A stretch of DNA of 64,000 nt from assembly GCA_022747635.1 (NCBI GenBank), contig JAKTNV010000019.1:9983501-10047500 (forward strand), written 5' to 3'. This document shows, in pieces, positions 1 through 15,000 of this stretch. Each line of letters starts with the position of its first letter. Position 1 is the first letter of the stretch. Source of the DNA: Hetaerina americana (taxonomy: Eukaryota; Arthropoda; Insecta; Odonata; Calopterygidae). Below the pieces are notes generated by a model. It saw nothing but the letters and a program-made list of their open reading frames with translations. It was not told the DNA's origin and ran no database searches. The translations under genes and the position numbers were made by a program.

Positions 1-24
1 AGAAATTGAAATAATGGTACTCAC

Positions 25-3000
25 ACTCTTTTCTCCTCTAAACTCTGTTTAGTAACTTCACTTTTCCGTTTTATTTGTTCCAATAAAGCCATTTCTTTTT
101 GCTCATTTCTTAAGTAAATGTCCAGCTCAGACTGGGCTATATCCATCTGAAATTTAATATTGAACATTCAAAATACAAAAGAATAAAAGATAAAACAAAA
201 AATCAATAGAGTAACAACATTGCACTAGAGTATTTATCTAATGGGATGATAGGATTTTCCATGAAAACTTCAACACAGACAATCGGGGGTTGTGTTGGAT
301 TTGCGATCAAAATTTTCCAAAGGAGAATTACCTCATTCAAAATTCACCTTCAAAGAAATGTATCCTAACAATGAAAATTATTTATACAGCATATAGTAGC
401 ATAATATACTTTAATGCTCACGTTTATAGAAAAAAATGTATTTCAAAACTTTAAAATGCAACGGCACTTGTTTTTCCCAGTGAAGATAAAAATTCTAATA
501 ATGGTTGGGGATCCCATCACTATTCATTTTTTTGGGAGACATTTCTAGTTGTGAAGAATGATCTGGTACTTTCCCGGCGAATAATGTTTTCCAAGATTAT
601 TCGGGTCTCCCACCGGGTCCACGTTTGTAGGTTTGCCGACGTTTCGATGGCCGAGTCGTCCATCGTCTTCAGGGCATGCCCTGAAGACGATGGACGACTC
701 GGCCATCGAAACGTCGGCAAACCTACAAACGTGGACCCGGTGGGAGACCCGAATAATCTTGGAAAACATTTCTAGTTGGTTTGACATTTCACTTGACAAT
801 GCTTTCCCTATATTCAACAGTTATTATTGGTAATTACTGGTTAACAGTTCCAGTCAAAAGGTAAGTTATCAGAATGAAAGTAGACAGACAGATGTGAAGG
901 ACAGAGAGTTTCACAAAACTCACTGATCTTCAGGCCAGGACGTGATCCCTCCATCAGCAGAAGAAGAATGAGTTTTTTCAGCTGATGAAATCATCATTAC
1001 TAATATATAATATACAACAAAAAATTATAATTTTTCACCTTTGATTTTGCTTCATCCACTGTTTTCCTTAGCTCCATAAGCTTATTTTGCAAGGGCTCCC
1101 TTTCATCTTGAAGCCCCTGAGTCTCTGCTTGTAAACCAGCCATTGCAGTCTGCAGCCCTTGCTCATGTATAGCTTTCTCCCTTATTAGCTGCCCCTCCTT
1201 TGCTGTCAACTCCACAATGTCCTGTTCATTTTCTGCAGGTACCTTCTCCAAAGCCTCCAACTGTAAATAAATTAATTTCCAGGGACACAGTGCTTATTTT
1301 AGAAAACGGAAGTTTAAGATATCTTTAGGTTTTTAAATATGTCACTAAGCATCAACACCTGTCACCACGAAGAAGATTTATGAATGAAATACATTGAGAT
1401 AATATTAATTCAAATTAATATAAGATGAATTAGTATGAAACAAATTCAAAGTTCCACAAGTTAATATAATAGGAATTAATAATATCATTTGTTGCACACC
1501 GTGATAGAAAGACTTAAGTGAGAAATGCTGGCAATTGTAATATTTTAAATAATGAGAAAAATTAAGGCTCTAGGCCAAATCATTTAATGGTCATTCCTTA
1601 CCTCCTTAAAAAAAAACTCAATCATACTTAGCATATCAATTTGAAACAAAAGCCAAAATTTCATAATTTTTTATGATAAACAAACAATACAGTTTACATT
1701 TTAAAACAGAAGATTGGACCACCATGCTATCCCTAAAGGGCTCCACTAAATTTATATTTACTCCATATAGATAGAAATTTCCTTCAAATAGCAGAGCCAT
1801 GTTGTGAGGAATGAGAGGGTTGAAGCAACTTTTGTTTTGCTAAGGTAAATTAGAGCTTAGGTTATTATAGAGCGTGGTTGACTACATGGTTTCCTTCTTG
1901 GGACAGCATTCTGTCTAGCACAGTTAGCCTAACAATTCAACATTAACAGGCTTCCGCAAGCATCCTTTATTATTTTTAACTTTTTATCCAAGAGAGAGAG
2001 CAAGTCAAAAGGAAAACCTTGGGCTTTCAGAACAAATTCCCAGGGAGCATTTAAGTTTTTACGTGGATAACAAAATTTCAGTTTGAAGCATAAGGTAGAC
2101 CTTGGAGCCCATCCAAAAAATGTTTAACATTCATTGCCTCAGTTGACACTGCAAATCTCCATAGAAAACCAACAATAGTCTTAGATATGTTGAAGTAATA
2201 TTCCCAACCAATTTTTTCCACAGGAAATCATGTTAAATAAGTAGAACTGGGTAATGCAAACTAAAAAGGCATGGTCAACTAATTGAAGATTCTAATATGA
2301 AATTGAAAAACCCATAATCTCTCCAGAGAATAATAACATGGTGCTCTATGCAGATGACATAAATCTAATAGCAGGTTGTACTAAATCATCTCAATTAGAA
2401 ATAGATATGTATGCTAGAGTGAATTCAGTCGCTCAATGGCTGCTTGAATATAATTTGCAACTAAATGCAAGAAAAACAATTTACCTGATATTTAGTGAGA
2501 GAGCCCTTCAGTCAAATATTTCTGTGGAAATAGGAAACCAATTGATTTCTGAGTTAGAACATACCACTTTATTGGGTTTAGGAAGAGACAACAAGTTAAG
2601 CTGGAGGTTCCAAATGGAAATATGAAGTAAAAATTATGCTCAGCCCTATTCCTTTTAAAAAAATCTTGCCAAATATTGTAATACAGAAGTATTAATCCCA
2701 GTATACCATGGTATACTTGAGTCGATAGCTCGATATGGCATCGTCTACTGGGGGAGCTCAGAACATGGAAACATCACTAGAATACTCACACTTCAAAAAT
2801 GCGCAATAGGATTACATTTAAAGTAAATGCAAGAAAATCCTGCAGGGAGTACTTCAAATGCAACAAAATCATGACCATTCCCTGCATCTAAATGTATAAT
2901 GTGATTTTGTATGCCTGCACCAAAACCCCTTCTCTGGGCAGAAATAGGGATGTTCACAAGTACAACACAAGGGGTAAGGATAATCTTCATAATGGCCATT

Positions 3001-6000
3001 GCAGAGTAGCAGCACTACAACAATCCCAGAAGTTTCAGAAAGACTGCTGTTTAATCGACTTCCTGAAGAGTTCAAACGAATTCTCCCCCAAGAAAATAAA
3101 TTCAAAAAACCGTTAAAATATTTCTTTGTAAATAATGTTTTTAAGGAAATGTTTTTTAAATCTTTGATATTCTTATATTTCATGTGCATTATTATTCCCA
3201 TGAATTGAATAAATGTTAATGCACCTATAAATGTAATTGAATCTAAATGAAGCCCATACAATTATGTATTGTTCTATGACGAATAAATCTATCAATCTAT
3301 GAATGATGTCCAGACTGGATAAGCCAGATTCCTGAGGAAAGTGACACTTCTGACAGAGGCTTTTTCAAACTTTTTCAAATAAATTGCAGAAGTAATCCAT
3401 CCATAACTGTCAAGTTCAGTTCACAAATTGAAATTCGCTCACCAGTGGCGATAATTGGAAAGGATCCTCGGCTTAAGAGTAGATATACCCAGCATGCAAA
3501 TGTTCCCTGAACTTTTTAAGTTGACTGGGTTTGATTGAGGAGAAATATGAAATGATCCGTGTGGTCTTGAACCTATGAATTAGCATATCCATTGAAATCA
3601 CAGAGATATTTAGACCTCCTCAGCATTGGCCTTAATATTTTGGGCTATTTCGACGAGGTATATGGGGCTTGGAAGGATGGTTATTGAATAAACCCAGCAA
3701 TCACCACTGGCAACCTAAACCTCCCTTATGAACACTAGAATGCCTACGTTGGGGTGGGGGGACAAGTGCAGAAGGGAGTAAACAAGGTTTGAAGCATTTA
3801 CCCATAGGGTTTGAAGCATTTGCCCACACAGTAAATGAGCACATAACTTACTAGATATCTTTTTAGGCAGACCATTGGATGCTTTCTCAAAAACAGACAT
3901 TTTGGTTTAGATTAGTGACCTTCCAGCTGCCAATTTCTAAATATACTGGGTACAATACAGTCCCATACAATACAGTATCGTCCCGTACAATAATTATCGA
4001 GACTGGTTCCAAAAAAATTTATTGCAGTTATCATTAAAATTACTTAATAATCTGCCACTCGTCAAAAGCTCGCTGGAAGTCGGTTTTGGGAATACTGTTG
4101 AGAGCCTTTGTCATCACCGCTTGAACCGCCTTGATGGAGTCGAACCGATATCCTTTGAGCTCCTTTTAAGCTATCCTTTGAGGTAATCACGTTGTCGAGA
4201 AAGTCTTCATCTTCCTGGACGCAGTCCAAAATTTCTTGCGAAATTTCCACCCAAAACAGTTTTTGTTCCTCACTCAAGACTTTTGGCACCAGCTTTGTGC
4301 ACACTTTCCCCATCGCAAGATCTTCTGTTAAAATGGTGTGGACGGTTCCAACTGAAAGGCCAGTCTCCTCACTCATAAGGGCTGATAGTTAAACAACTCT
4401 CAGAGTCCAAAACTTTTTTCACTTTGGCCACCTGAGCATCGGTTCGAGCGGTCGTCGGGTGTCCGACGCAGTGCTCGTCTTCGGCGAGCTCCCGGCCTTC
4501 TTTAAACATTTTGTGCCACTCAAAAACTCTCGTGTGGCTTAAGACATCATCCCCATTAGCCTGTTTAATGAGTTCAAGGGTCTCTGATGCAGGTTTCCCG
4601 AGTTTAACGCAAAACTTCACAGTGTAGCATTGCTCGACAGTGCATGCGACAGTGTGCTCCATGCTGGCGCGAAGACACCACAAACAATCACGCGTCACAA
4701 AAATCCACCTCCTGTCTCATTGCATGCCCGGAGGCGACTGAACTAATGTGCGCCTGAGTGGTGGGGGACCCCTCTACCGAGCCGACCGGTCCGATCCCCA
4801 TCCACTGCTCCATTGAGGCTACAGCGAACCAGTCACGATACTTAGTGTACGGACCCTGTGTAATCTTGAAGAATAGGTACATGGGATAACACAAAAAAAT
4901 GAAGTCGAAATGAGTTATTGAGTCCTCACTTCGACTTGTGTTGTAGTGACGATTACCCTTCAGTACGCTGAAGAGGGCTACTTTGTGGCCGAAATACGCG
5001 TATTCGTATTCACCTTTCTTATCCTCTCCTTTTTTACCTTTTACCCCTTTTACCTACCTCATTATCCTTTTTTACCTCTTACCCCTCCTTGACTTGTGGC
5101 GCTAGCCAACTAATTTCATTTTTACTTTGTTTAGAAAGGTAAACTGTTTACGGCTATTGGAGTTTCACATTTATTATATATTACTAGCCGTAAGAGCTCA
5201 TTCCTATCAATAGACTCTGATGGTCTTGAATTATTAAGTGGTTTTAAGGTTTTTGAAAACTGAGCAAAAATATGGAAATTCAATAGAGAAGAATTCTAAA
5301 TAAAACACTTCTGTAGAGCTTGGCATGATGAAAATGACCCCTATTCAATGATGGGAAATCATTTGGAATAAGAAAAAAACTGTAAACACTTGGTGTAACT
5401 CTAAGTAAGGATTTGGTGTTGGGATTGCAAGTATAATGCATCTCAGTCAGGGCATTTAAAACATTGCTTATTTTCATGAACACATTGGATTTCAGTAGGC
5501 TGGAAACTAAAGATTACAAATACAAAGCTTCTGCCCCACCAACCATTGAGTATGCATGTTCATTTCGGAATCCTAATCTTCTAGGATACGTAAAACAAAT
5601 AGAAAAATGTGCAAAGAGTAGTGGCTAAATTTGAACCAGGCAATTTCAAAAGGAAAGAAAGACTGACAAATATGCTAGATAAGTTAGGGAGGAAGCCCAT
5701 AGAGTTTAGAATGAAAAATGCATAAATAATGTAGATATGCCTCAGGAGAATGTACTTGGCTAGATATAACTCGACATGTTAAAATAACAAGCTATAGCCA
5801 GGAAGGACCATAAACATGAAGACAGATTATAAATATCAGTTAAAATTCATCTTTTAACAGCGGTGTAGAAGAATGGAACTCATTGAAATAAACCAGAAAA
5901 TTTTCCGGCAAATGCACACATTTTTCAGAATAGATTAAGAAACCTGACAATTAAAAGTCCTATCTGCACAGATGCCCGAGCTGCTCGTATTTTTCAAATG

Positions 6001-9000
6001 ATGTCAATGCATAGTTTTACTGTTTTGTGTATATGAGGTACTATGTGGATGTCATACTGAAATTATTACTGCTTTTTTCAATTTATTTTGAATCTCAATT
6101 CATGTCATGTTTACTGGGTACATTTTCAAATGACTTTACTAAAAAACCATTATTTGTAATTTCAAATCAAATGCATTATTTTACATGTTTCAAGCATCAA
6201 CACTTGACCAAAGAGGTAAAAAAATTTAAATAATAAATAACATTACCTTCTCTTTTTCACTTTTCAAGGCCTGTATGTTGGATTTTCTCTTTGTATTCTT
6301 CTGCTTCAGGTGCTCTTGAAGTTTCACATCTTCATTGTCTAACTGCTTAAACTTCTTGGTCAAATCCTCTTTCTTAGTAGTCATGCCTTCTAAATTTCTG
6401 GAACATAAATCAAGGCATATAAATTACACATGGGAGATAGTTTAGGCCCATAATTTGTGAAAATCCATTTGTGAGGCATGAAGGAAGAATCAAAATGACT
6501 GCGTTTCAACAGGAAAGAATTTATTACTGTCAACTGGTTTGGCTACACTGCAACATCATCAGAAGCAGTAAGAATGGAAATGTGCTAATACATGAAAAGT
6601 AAAGATGGGGGACTTGGCACACCCCTAGGTTAATGCACCCCTGTCCAATTATACAGTTCTAGGTTTGCAAATGAGAGAGCCTTCACTGTTAGCAAGTTCA
6701 CAATTTAAGTGCAATGTAATCTGTGAAGCACAAAGGAAGAATCAAAAAGACTTCCCATTCCCAAAGGAAAGACTATATCAGTCCAATCCAGATGATGCTA
6801 AAGAGTAGTGAAACTAGTCAATAGTAATAAATTCTTTACTTTGGAAATGCTAAGTCTTTTTGATTCTTCCTTCATGCTTCACAAATTACGTCTGCACATA
6901 AAATGGTGAATTAACTAAAAGTGAAGGCTCTCTGCTTTGAAAACCTATAACTATATCATTGGAAAAGGGTCCACTAACCTAGGGGTGTGCAAAACACCCC
7001 AGCTTAACTTTTCGTGTGTTAGCACATTTCTGTTCACAGCAGCTTGGCATTATAAGAGTTATGAGGTAATAATCAGTTTAGTATGTTTGAACTTAATATC
7101 TGTAAATGCTGTCGAAAAACTTTCCCTCATACAAACTGTTGAGTGCAATGTATTCCAACATGACCTAAGAACTGGATTCACATTTCAGCAGTTACTGCCT
7201 CATGCTGAGATTTTCTTAAGGAGTAATTTGTCATTAGGTAGGAATCTTTGCAAAAAAAATCTGCAAAAGGGAGGAAGGAAAAAGTAGAATGCTCTGCTTC
7301 AGAAATAATATGGCACTTGTGTCATATATTCCCAAGATCATCAAATGTGTTATCTTAATACCTGTACAGAGTCAAATAAATTTGTTGCCAAATCCATGCC
7401 AGGCAAGAGAGAACCCAAAATTCTGGCAATGCAAAATTTTAAAAAGGGGGGATCAATTCTGTTGACAAAATGCGTCACCTAAGGCAAAAGAAGAAGCTTA
7501 ACAAGATGGTCAAGAGCCATAATCTTTCATTCGCTGAACATCAGCCATGATGTGGCATTCACAAGACATGAATCCATTAACTATAGCACATGAAAGAAAT
7601 TTTCTCAGGGAAATAGCAAGGGCACCAATCCAACCAAATAACAAAGATATCCACCATTGCAAATAATCTCAAAGCAGTTAAAAATAAAAGTAGGGCTGAA
7701 TGGTGAGGGCTTTGGCATGCAAAATAAAAAATGAGGAAATTTAATTTTAGCTCACTACACAAAAATATAAAAAGTGAATCGTACTGGATATGGTAAAGTG
7801 CAAAGTGAACGGTTTACACATCCACCACCTCTTGAAAGTCGATTAAAATTGCTTGAAGCACAAGTTATTCCTACATTTTTTAATTGATCTTAAACCTGTA
7901 AAATTACTTCCTTTGAATAGATATTAATGGAAATCGTACATGTATCAGAAAAGCAGTTTGAATTCCATTTTAAAAAAAGTAGTTCCCCAATAGAATTAAA
8001 ATTTTTGTAAGTTTATAAAGAATTACCATCGGGTAAGTTGGCTCGTTGGACAACAATTTTGCTCACACTCCTGGAAGCATCCGAAGTGATCTTTGTTGCA
8101 TTATGGCGACAATATATATAGGAGATACTATCCAGCCTGGAGTCCTCTGATTGGCTGTTTCTCAGTGGTAAGGTAAAATAAACTTTTCCACGTCAAAGTG
8201 TATTTCATGCAAAAAAATTGTAATTCCACCTTAACACCAAAAAACAGCCAATCAGAGCGCTCTGGACCAGCCAGCGTCTGCTGCATATGTATACTGCGGC
8301 CAAAATGCAATGAGGATCACTTTGACCTGAAGACACCTCCAGGCCTGAGGGTGAAACTGTAGTCCAACAACCCAACCTACGCGACAGTAATTCTCAGAAG
8401 CAGCATGGAACCTTCATTTTCACGATTTCATCGTGAAAGCCTTAAGATTAAAATGAAGAATTATACAACATAGATAAAATAAAACAAAATTATTCATTCA
8501 TATTGGTGAATATGTAGGCAAAATAAGGGTCAGACACAACTTGTAAACCAACGAAGCTTCGTGAGAATACCATGGGGTTCATGAAGACAACTATCCAAGA
8601 ATTATTGGTATTAAATCATAACTAAAACCCATGGAGTGTGGTGGTCGAGTGATCAGGGTCTCTGCAAACATTCCTGCCATACCTCATTTATACCGTACTG
8701 GAACAAATTACAGATGGCACCAAACATAGGACAGTGTTATTCGGAAGTCATTTTAGATAATAACTTTTGATACATTGTAATGGCAATAGAATATGCAAAA
8801 GTTTAGGCGCAGGGTGGCTAGCAAATGACATGGTTTCTGAGTCCAGGTTGCTTCCAGGTTTTCAATGGTAAAAATTCACTTTTCAAGGTTTTGTGCTTCT
8901 ATCTGCTATTTTTAACACCCTGTATCCCTGAAATGGAAACTTGCCAAATTTATCTGCACAAATAATTCAGCATTTTCCCCTGCATCACAGAAATTCATGG

Positions 9001-12000
9001 GTGGGTATTTAATTGACAAAAATAGTTTTAAAAATGTAATCGCTTGGCTAAATTAAAATCCCACTGTAGAAACATTACCTTGCCTGGAGTTTTGGAGTTC
9101 TACATAGGAATTTTTGTCTCTTTTGAGGATTTAAAAGGATTGTAACAGTGCTATGACACCTTTTCAGCCTTTTCAGCTAGCATTCAGGGAAAAATAATTG
9201 GTAAATGCATATTGATTCAAGCTCAGCATGGTTTTAAATAAGAAATTACCTTATCGCTGCCAGGAATTAACTTTTCCTTGAAGATCAAATGTTAAAAAAT
9301 AGAATTATTAAGTTTTAAATGCTTTTCATTAATCACAAATCATTCTATGCCTACAATACAAACAAACATATCTAGAAGCCTTTGGCATTAGCGAAATAAA
9401 TCATTACTCTCTGATTCCTCATTCAACTAATTCTTTTTTGATTGTTTTCCACAACTGATGTCACTCAAGCTCCTACTGCCATTTCCCTGTTATACTGTAC
9501 AAATACCCTTGTTTTCATAACTTGAGAGACCAAAGCCAGAAAATTAGGAGAGATTTGGTGGTATAGTTGAGCAGAAATAGCTCATTTGAGTACCCATGGT
9601 AACAGATTAGGTTGACAAGAAATCTTCTTGATTATTGGCATCAGTACAGAAACAAATTAGTGACGTCTTGCGTTTAAATATCAACCTACTTTTTGGAAAT
9701 TTTTCCACTGATCGCAGTAATCACTTGAACAGGAATTAAAATTCACAAATTTCAGTTGGTCCAAAGCTATGATAGAATCTGTCAATAATTTATCAAATAT
9801 AGTCAGGGTTGTGAAGTCCAGAATACGTGGCATACCTTGTCAAGTGTTGCAGGAGCACACAACAAACTGAACTTCTTATGAAGCTTGATGCATAATGGGA
9901 GGGAATTTACAATGTACATCTAAAGAAAGACAAGATGACTGAACCAATATCTTCTTTTAACCAATGAATGGAAATGAAATGACATAGTTTTGATCTAGTT
10001 TTGAGAAAGATATGAAACTTCGTAATTTCTATTCAGCTCAATGCAACAATTTCAGGGTGTAAATATCATTCACCTTGACTGAGATTCGAGCCCAGATCCC
10101 TGATGTCCGGCTGAGTGCTTCAGCTAGTTAAGCTATCGACACATCCTGTTCAGCTTTTGACTCTGCAATTTAGTTTTCACTTTGTAATGTAAATCTTTGA
10201 AAAGGAGACAATTAGAGAAATTACCAAAATAATTGTAATAATGACTATTTACCTCAAAATTACAATTACTGGGATTGAATGCACAAAATAAACCCTAACA
10301 TAGAGCCAATTCATAAAATGCAATTTTGCCAAGATGCAGTTATCCTCTGCCTTCCTAGATTCACAAGATGTCACTCTTCCTAATAAGACAGTTTTAATTA
10401 CTGTTGCTGAAAGAAACTTTTTAAATTTGTGAGTTCTTAATGTCCAACATCGCAGTGTTGAAATAAATCCCTCTTCTTCAGCACTTAACTGAAAAGGGAA
10501 TGGCATGAAGAGTACGTATGCATGTATTTAAATGCAATGCATTTTTATTACACACTCCTCTCAAATGGAAAAAAATATTATAAAGAAAATGTGCCTCCCA
10601 GTAATAAACAAGGGAAGCACAAAACTCACTTTGAATTTTCCTTCAAGATTTTCACCTTTTCTTCCTTGGAAGCAGAGAATTCCTTCAGTTTGGTTTTCGA
10701 AGTTTTAATGGATGCATCAACTTCTGCCTTTTCTTCTTCTTTCTGCCTCAGATCCTCTTTTCTGTCGAAACTGGAAAAAATGTACTTTCCTTGAAAAATG
10801 TGCATTTGCCAGTGAAGAATAAGATAGTTAAATATCCACAAAAAATCATTATTATTTATAATGAACTAAGCTCAGCCGAAATATATATATGCATTGAGAG
10901 TAGCAATAGATCTGTGAGAACATTAAAAATGCATTTTACCCAGTACAAGGGCTCAAATGACTGGTCTTGCAAAAGTTGCCACATTCCTTCTCATGGATAT
11001 GACTAAATTTGCATTCCTTAAAAATCATGGCACACATGATTTACTGTAAGATTGTTTTTATTTAAGCTTGATGTTCAGGTTAAGTGCACCATTTTAACAT
11101 TCTGTATCCATGCACTGCGTGGATATTTGAAGTCAGCAGTAAGGCATCAAAACTTACGTAACAAGGTGTCAAATACATGCACCGACATGCATAGGTGATG
11201 ATTTGGGAAATGGTTATCATAGGAATAGATATTTTTGTGTTTCAGACTAGTTTTGGGTGTGATATGATGGATGCAATATTCAAGTCAAAAGAATGAGACT
11301 TGAACTTGACTTGAACACAATACACATTTGGATGGCAGTATAAAAAAAGTTAAATTTTTGCGCAATCAAACAGGCAATAACAAAAGCAGTTTGAGACAGG
11401 TACAGGTTGAGGATATGTCTCCTATCCCTCCAATCTACTCTCATTTTCCTTGATACATTCATTAATTCTCCCAAATTAACTCTATTAAATACCTTCTCAA
11501 AATATATAAAGGACAAATATATCCTGATTGTATTTTATGTTCCTATCTATTTGCGACCCCACTACTATGGCATCACTCATACCATTCTCCTTCCTGGACC
11601 CAAACTGATCAACCTTAAGGTAATCCTTTGCCCTCTTCCACACCGTGTCATTGCCAATCCTTAGATGCATGCAGAATCAAATTTATTATTCTTTAGTTCT
11701 TCACATAGTTGTCTTTCCCTTTTTTAGATGGAACTAAAAATGATCTGATGAAACCTTTTGGAGAAATCCTTTCCTAAAAAATGCTACAAATCAGCCCAGA
11801 ATAACTATTATGTCCATGTTTCACTAAACCTTTATGCATTTCTGCAGGGATATTATCTCTGCCTCATTTGATTTATTTCCCTTAATACTCCACGAGTTAC
11901 TTAAGGTTGTTCCCCATTGCCTTCCTCAACAGTGTTTGTTGACACCATCACTCAATGGCCACCCTACTGGGGTCAGATGCCTTTGCAACTGCTTCACTGA

Positions 12001-15000
12001 GGAACAGATATTGTTATGGACTACCCTTCAAGCCACCCTGCCCATGGGTGACCCTACCAGGAGATATCATTGCTCCCACCAAGACAGCTCTCGGGTCATC
12101 AGATTGCACAAGGCCTTTCACCATGACAACGTTGCAGTCCATGGGGGACGTTAAACCATTTCTTAGAAATGATCACTTTTCATTGATCACAAATATTATT
12201 CCTATGGAACTCTCAGAATGCTATTTTTTTCTTTGTTAGGCCATTCCTTTTTCTTAATCCATATTCCCCTACCTAACTCCCATCTCTCATTTTACTTACA
12301 AGTACACTCCAACCCCTACCACTGTCAGATATTTCCTCCAAAGGACACCCACAAATACTTCCCCTTGTTGATTTTAGTGTCTATTTATTCATCCCTGATT
12401 ACTTGCTGGCACGTAGACCTGAATCAAGTTTCTTTGTTCAGCTTTTACAATTACCAATAAAAGCTGCTGGACTGGATACACCTCCTACCTTGTGGGTGGA
12501 GTCCTGAAGAGGGCAAACCTCAAGTCTAATCAGCATCTATCATTGTCTCTTGGGAGAAATAACTGAGATGGTTTCCCAATACCCTCCTCAATTGTTTTTT
12601 ACTAGACAACATCGCCTGAATCCAATCAACTGGGATCAGATACTGTTGCAGTCGCTTTACAGAGGAACAGATCCTGATGAGTGGACTACTTTTCTTCCGG
12701 TTCTGGACCTTCAATCAATCTGGCCTGGGTACCCCCAGAAAAAACCATTACCAATGCTCCTGCTGATACAGCTCCATGGGTCATCAGAACATGCAAGCTT
12801 TAACCCCGCATCAAGGCTTTAGTCCATGGGGAGAGTAACAATGAAGATACTTAGGTATTCTACGAAGGATATTAACGTCAATAAGCGGTTTTACCACCAT
12901 GCCTGAGGTGGTAAGAGCACAGCATGACTCAAACATGAACTTACATTTCTTTCTGATAAAGAATGTTCTTGAGGTGTGTGACTCTGTTCTCATCTTTGAG
13001 ATAACCAATAATCCCTTTCACCGGCTCAATTAGGCTGTCCTTCTCTTTTTCCACCATCCTAACTCTTGTATATTTTTCTGCTCTCTGCTCACTCAGCTCC
13101 TCCACCAGAACACTCAGCTTTTCAAGAGGCACCTGTGCAAAATCAAATACATGAGAATAACACACGAGGGGTATAAAAAGGTAGCGATTACATTCATGAA
13201 CAATGAGGCCAAATTGACGGTCACACTAAGTGACATTAGCCTGAACATTCCGAATTTTCAAGCTTTTGGTATGCTCTGTTGAGCCATATGAAATTATTAG
13301 TTCCTTTGCAGGGCAGATAATCCAAAGTTTAATATAGATATAAAGTTAGTTAATAATCATAAGAAACAGCATTCTTCCAATTAGATTACAATTCAGTGAC
13401 TTAATACATGTAAGTTATGAAGGCTAAGTTAAGGGTATTTTTATTCATGCTAAGAATACCTTAATGATAAGCATTAACTATGCCTTCATAAAATATTTCT
13501 AATATCTGGGAAAAAACAATCAAAAAAATCTTGTCAATGCTTCAACCAGTGCATTAATCAAAAACGTATTCTTAAAACAAGTTATGGTTAAAACAGAAAA
13601 GGGGAAAACAACAGGAAAAGCAATCGCAAAAAAAAAACAATATTTCCAGGACTCATGTATTTTGCATGAGCATTATTCATATAATGAAGCTCAAAGAATA
13701 AGAATTTTTCATGAGCTGTGTTTAATAAAGGTTTACTTACCTTTTAGGAAAAACGCAAATGACCAAAGGTTAAGATTACTATTACTTTGCAAAGCTGAAG
13801 CACATTCGAATACATATTTAAGCACCAGAAAACACATTTTCCCAAAAAGTGTTAGTCCCTAAAATATATCCCGGAAAGATTATAATAATTTCCAAGAAAA
13901 AATGTCTCCCATCTTATATCAGTCCACAAATTTTTGAAACATTTGCATTGGGAACAAAAAGTGTGACAACCATTCACTTCCATTTTTAATATTAAAAGCA
14001 TGCATTCCTTTTTATGGGAAATTTACCTTAAAACGTGATGTCCCTATGATATCCTCCAAAAATTCCAACATTCCTGGCTCATGCTCAGTCAAACCCTTGG
14101 CTTTCATCATGGCAATCTGCTCCACTTCACCCTAGTAAAATTTTAGTCACACATATCACATCAGAGTAGATAAATTATGCAAGAGTACATAATTTCCAAT
14201 ATTATTTAAATTTTTGTTCATGTAATAAATTATCAGACAAGATTTTCCATGAATCTAGAAATACATTAAATCAGGGCAGACATGTGGTTAGAAAAAAAAG
14301 ACATCAAAATTGAAGCAAAACTAATTTCAACTGTTTTCATTATTAACTGAAAATCGTATGAGTGAATTTTCATTTGAAATTTAAAGAAGAATTTTTTACA
14401 CTCACACAGAACTTAAAACTCAAGGAAAAAATCAAGTTCTAAGATTTTGCAAGATAGCATAGGTTGAACGTTTACTTGCCCCTCAACTATTACTAATTGA
14501 CAAGTGGATATTGACAGCAACTTTATGAGAAATACCCTAAATAATTAAAATGCCCATTAAAATGCATATGATGACCAGCAGTAAAAATTTGGAATGGCCA
14601 GAGAATCTCTAATTACAATGACCTCCATTTTCAATGTACACTCAGTAAACTTTCTAATATTAACAGAGTGCTAATGGATGCAAGATAAAGCAGGGATAAG
14701 CAACACATGTAGAATACATGGTCGTGATATAAACATATACTCGGAAACTCTTCTTATATATTCATTGCGATTTATTCACCTTTTCTAGAGACGGAAAGTA
14801 CATTTTTTAGCCATATTGTAAGGGTAGGATATATACATAAAGTGAAGAGCAGAACATATTTTCCTCAGAGAGTTAAACCAATCACGTACCCAGGAAAACA
14901 CTAATGACTGGCAAAATATGAATCTTAAAATAGGATCGCTGATACGGATTCATGGTCATCATATGATACAGATTAAAATAATGCAGTGTAGGTAGTTAAT

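Noticed and set aside
520..833. Overlapping ORFs on both strands sharing peptides
   Set aside because: They are mirror readings of one perfect palindrome and have no independent coding evidence.
11834..12239. Plus-strand ORFs of about 100 residues
   Set aside because: They cross a diverged repeat that occurs twice and show no recognisable motif.
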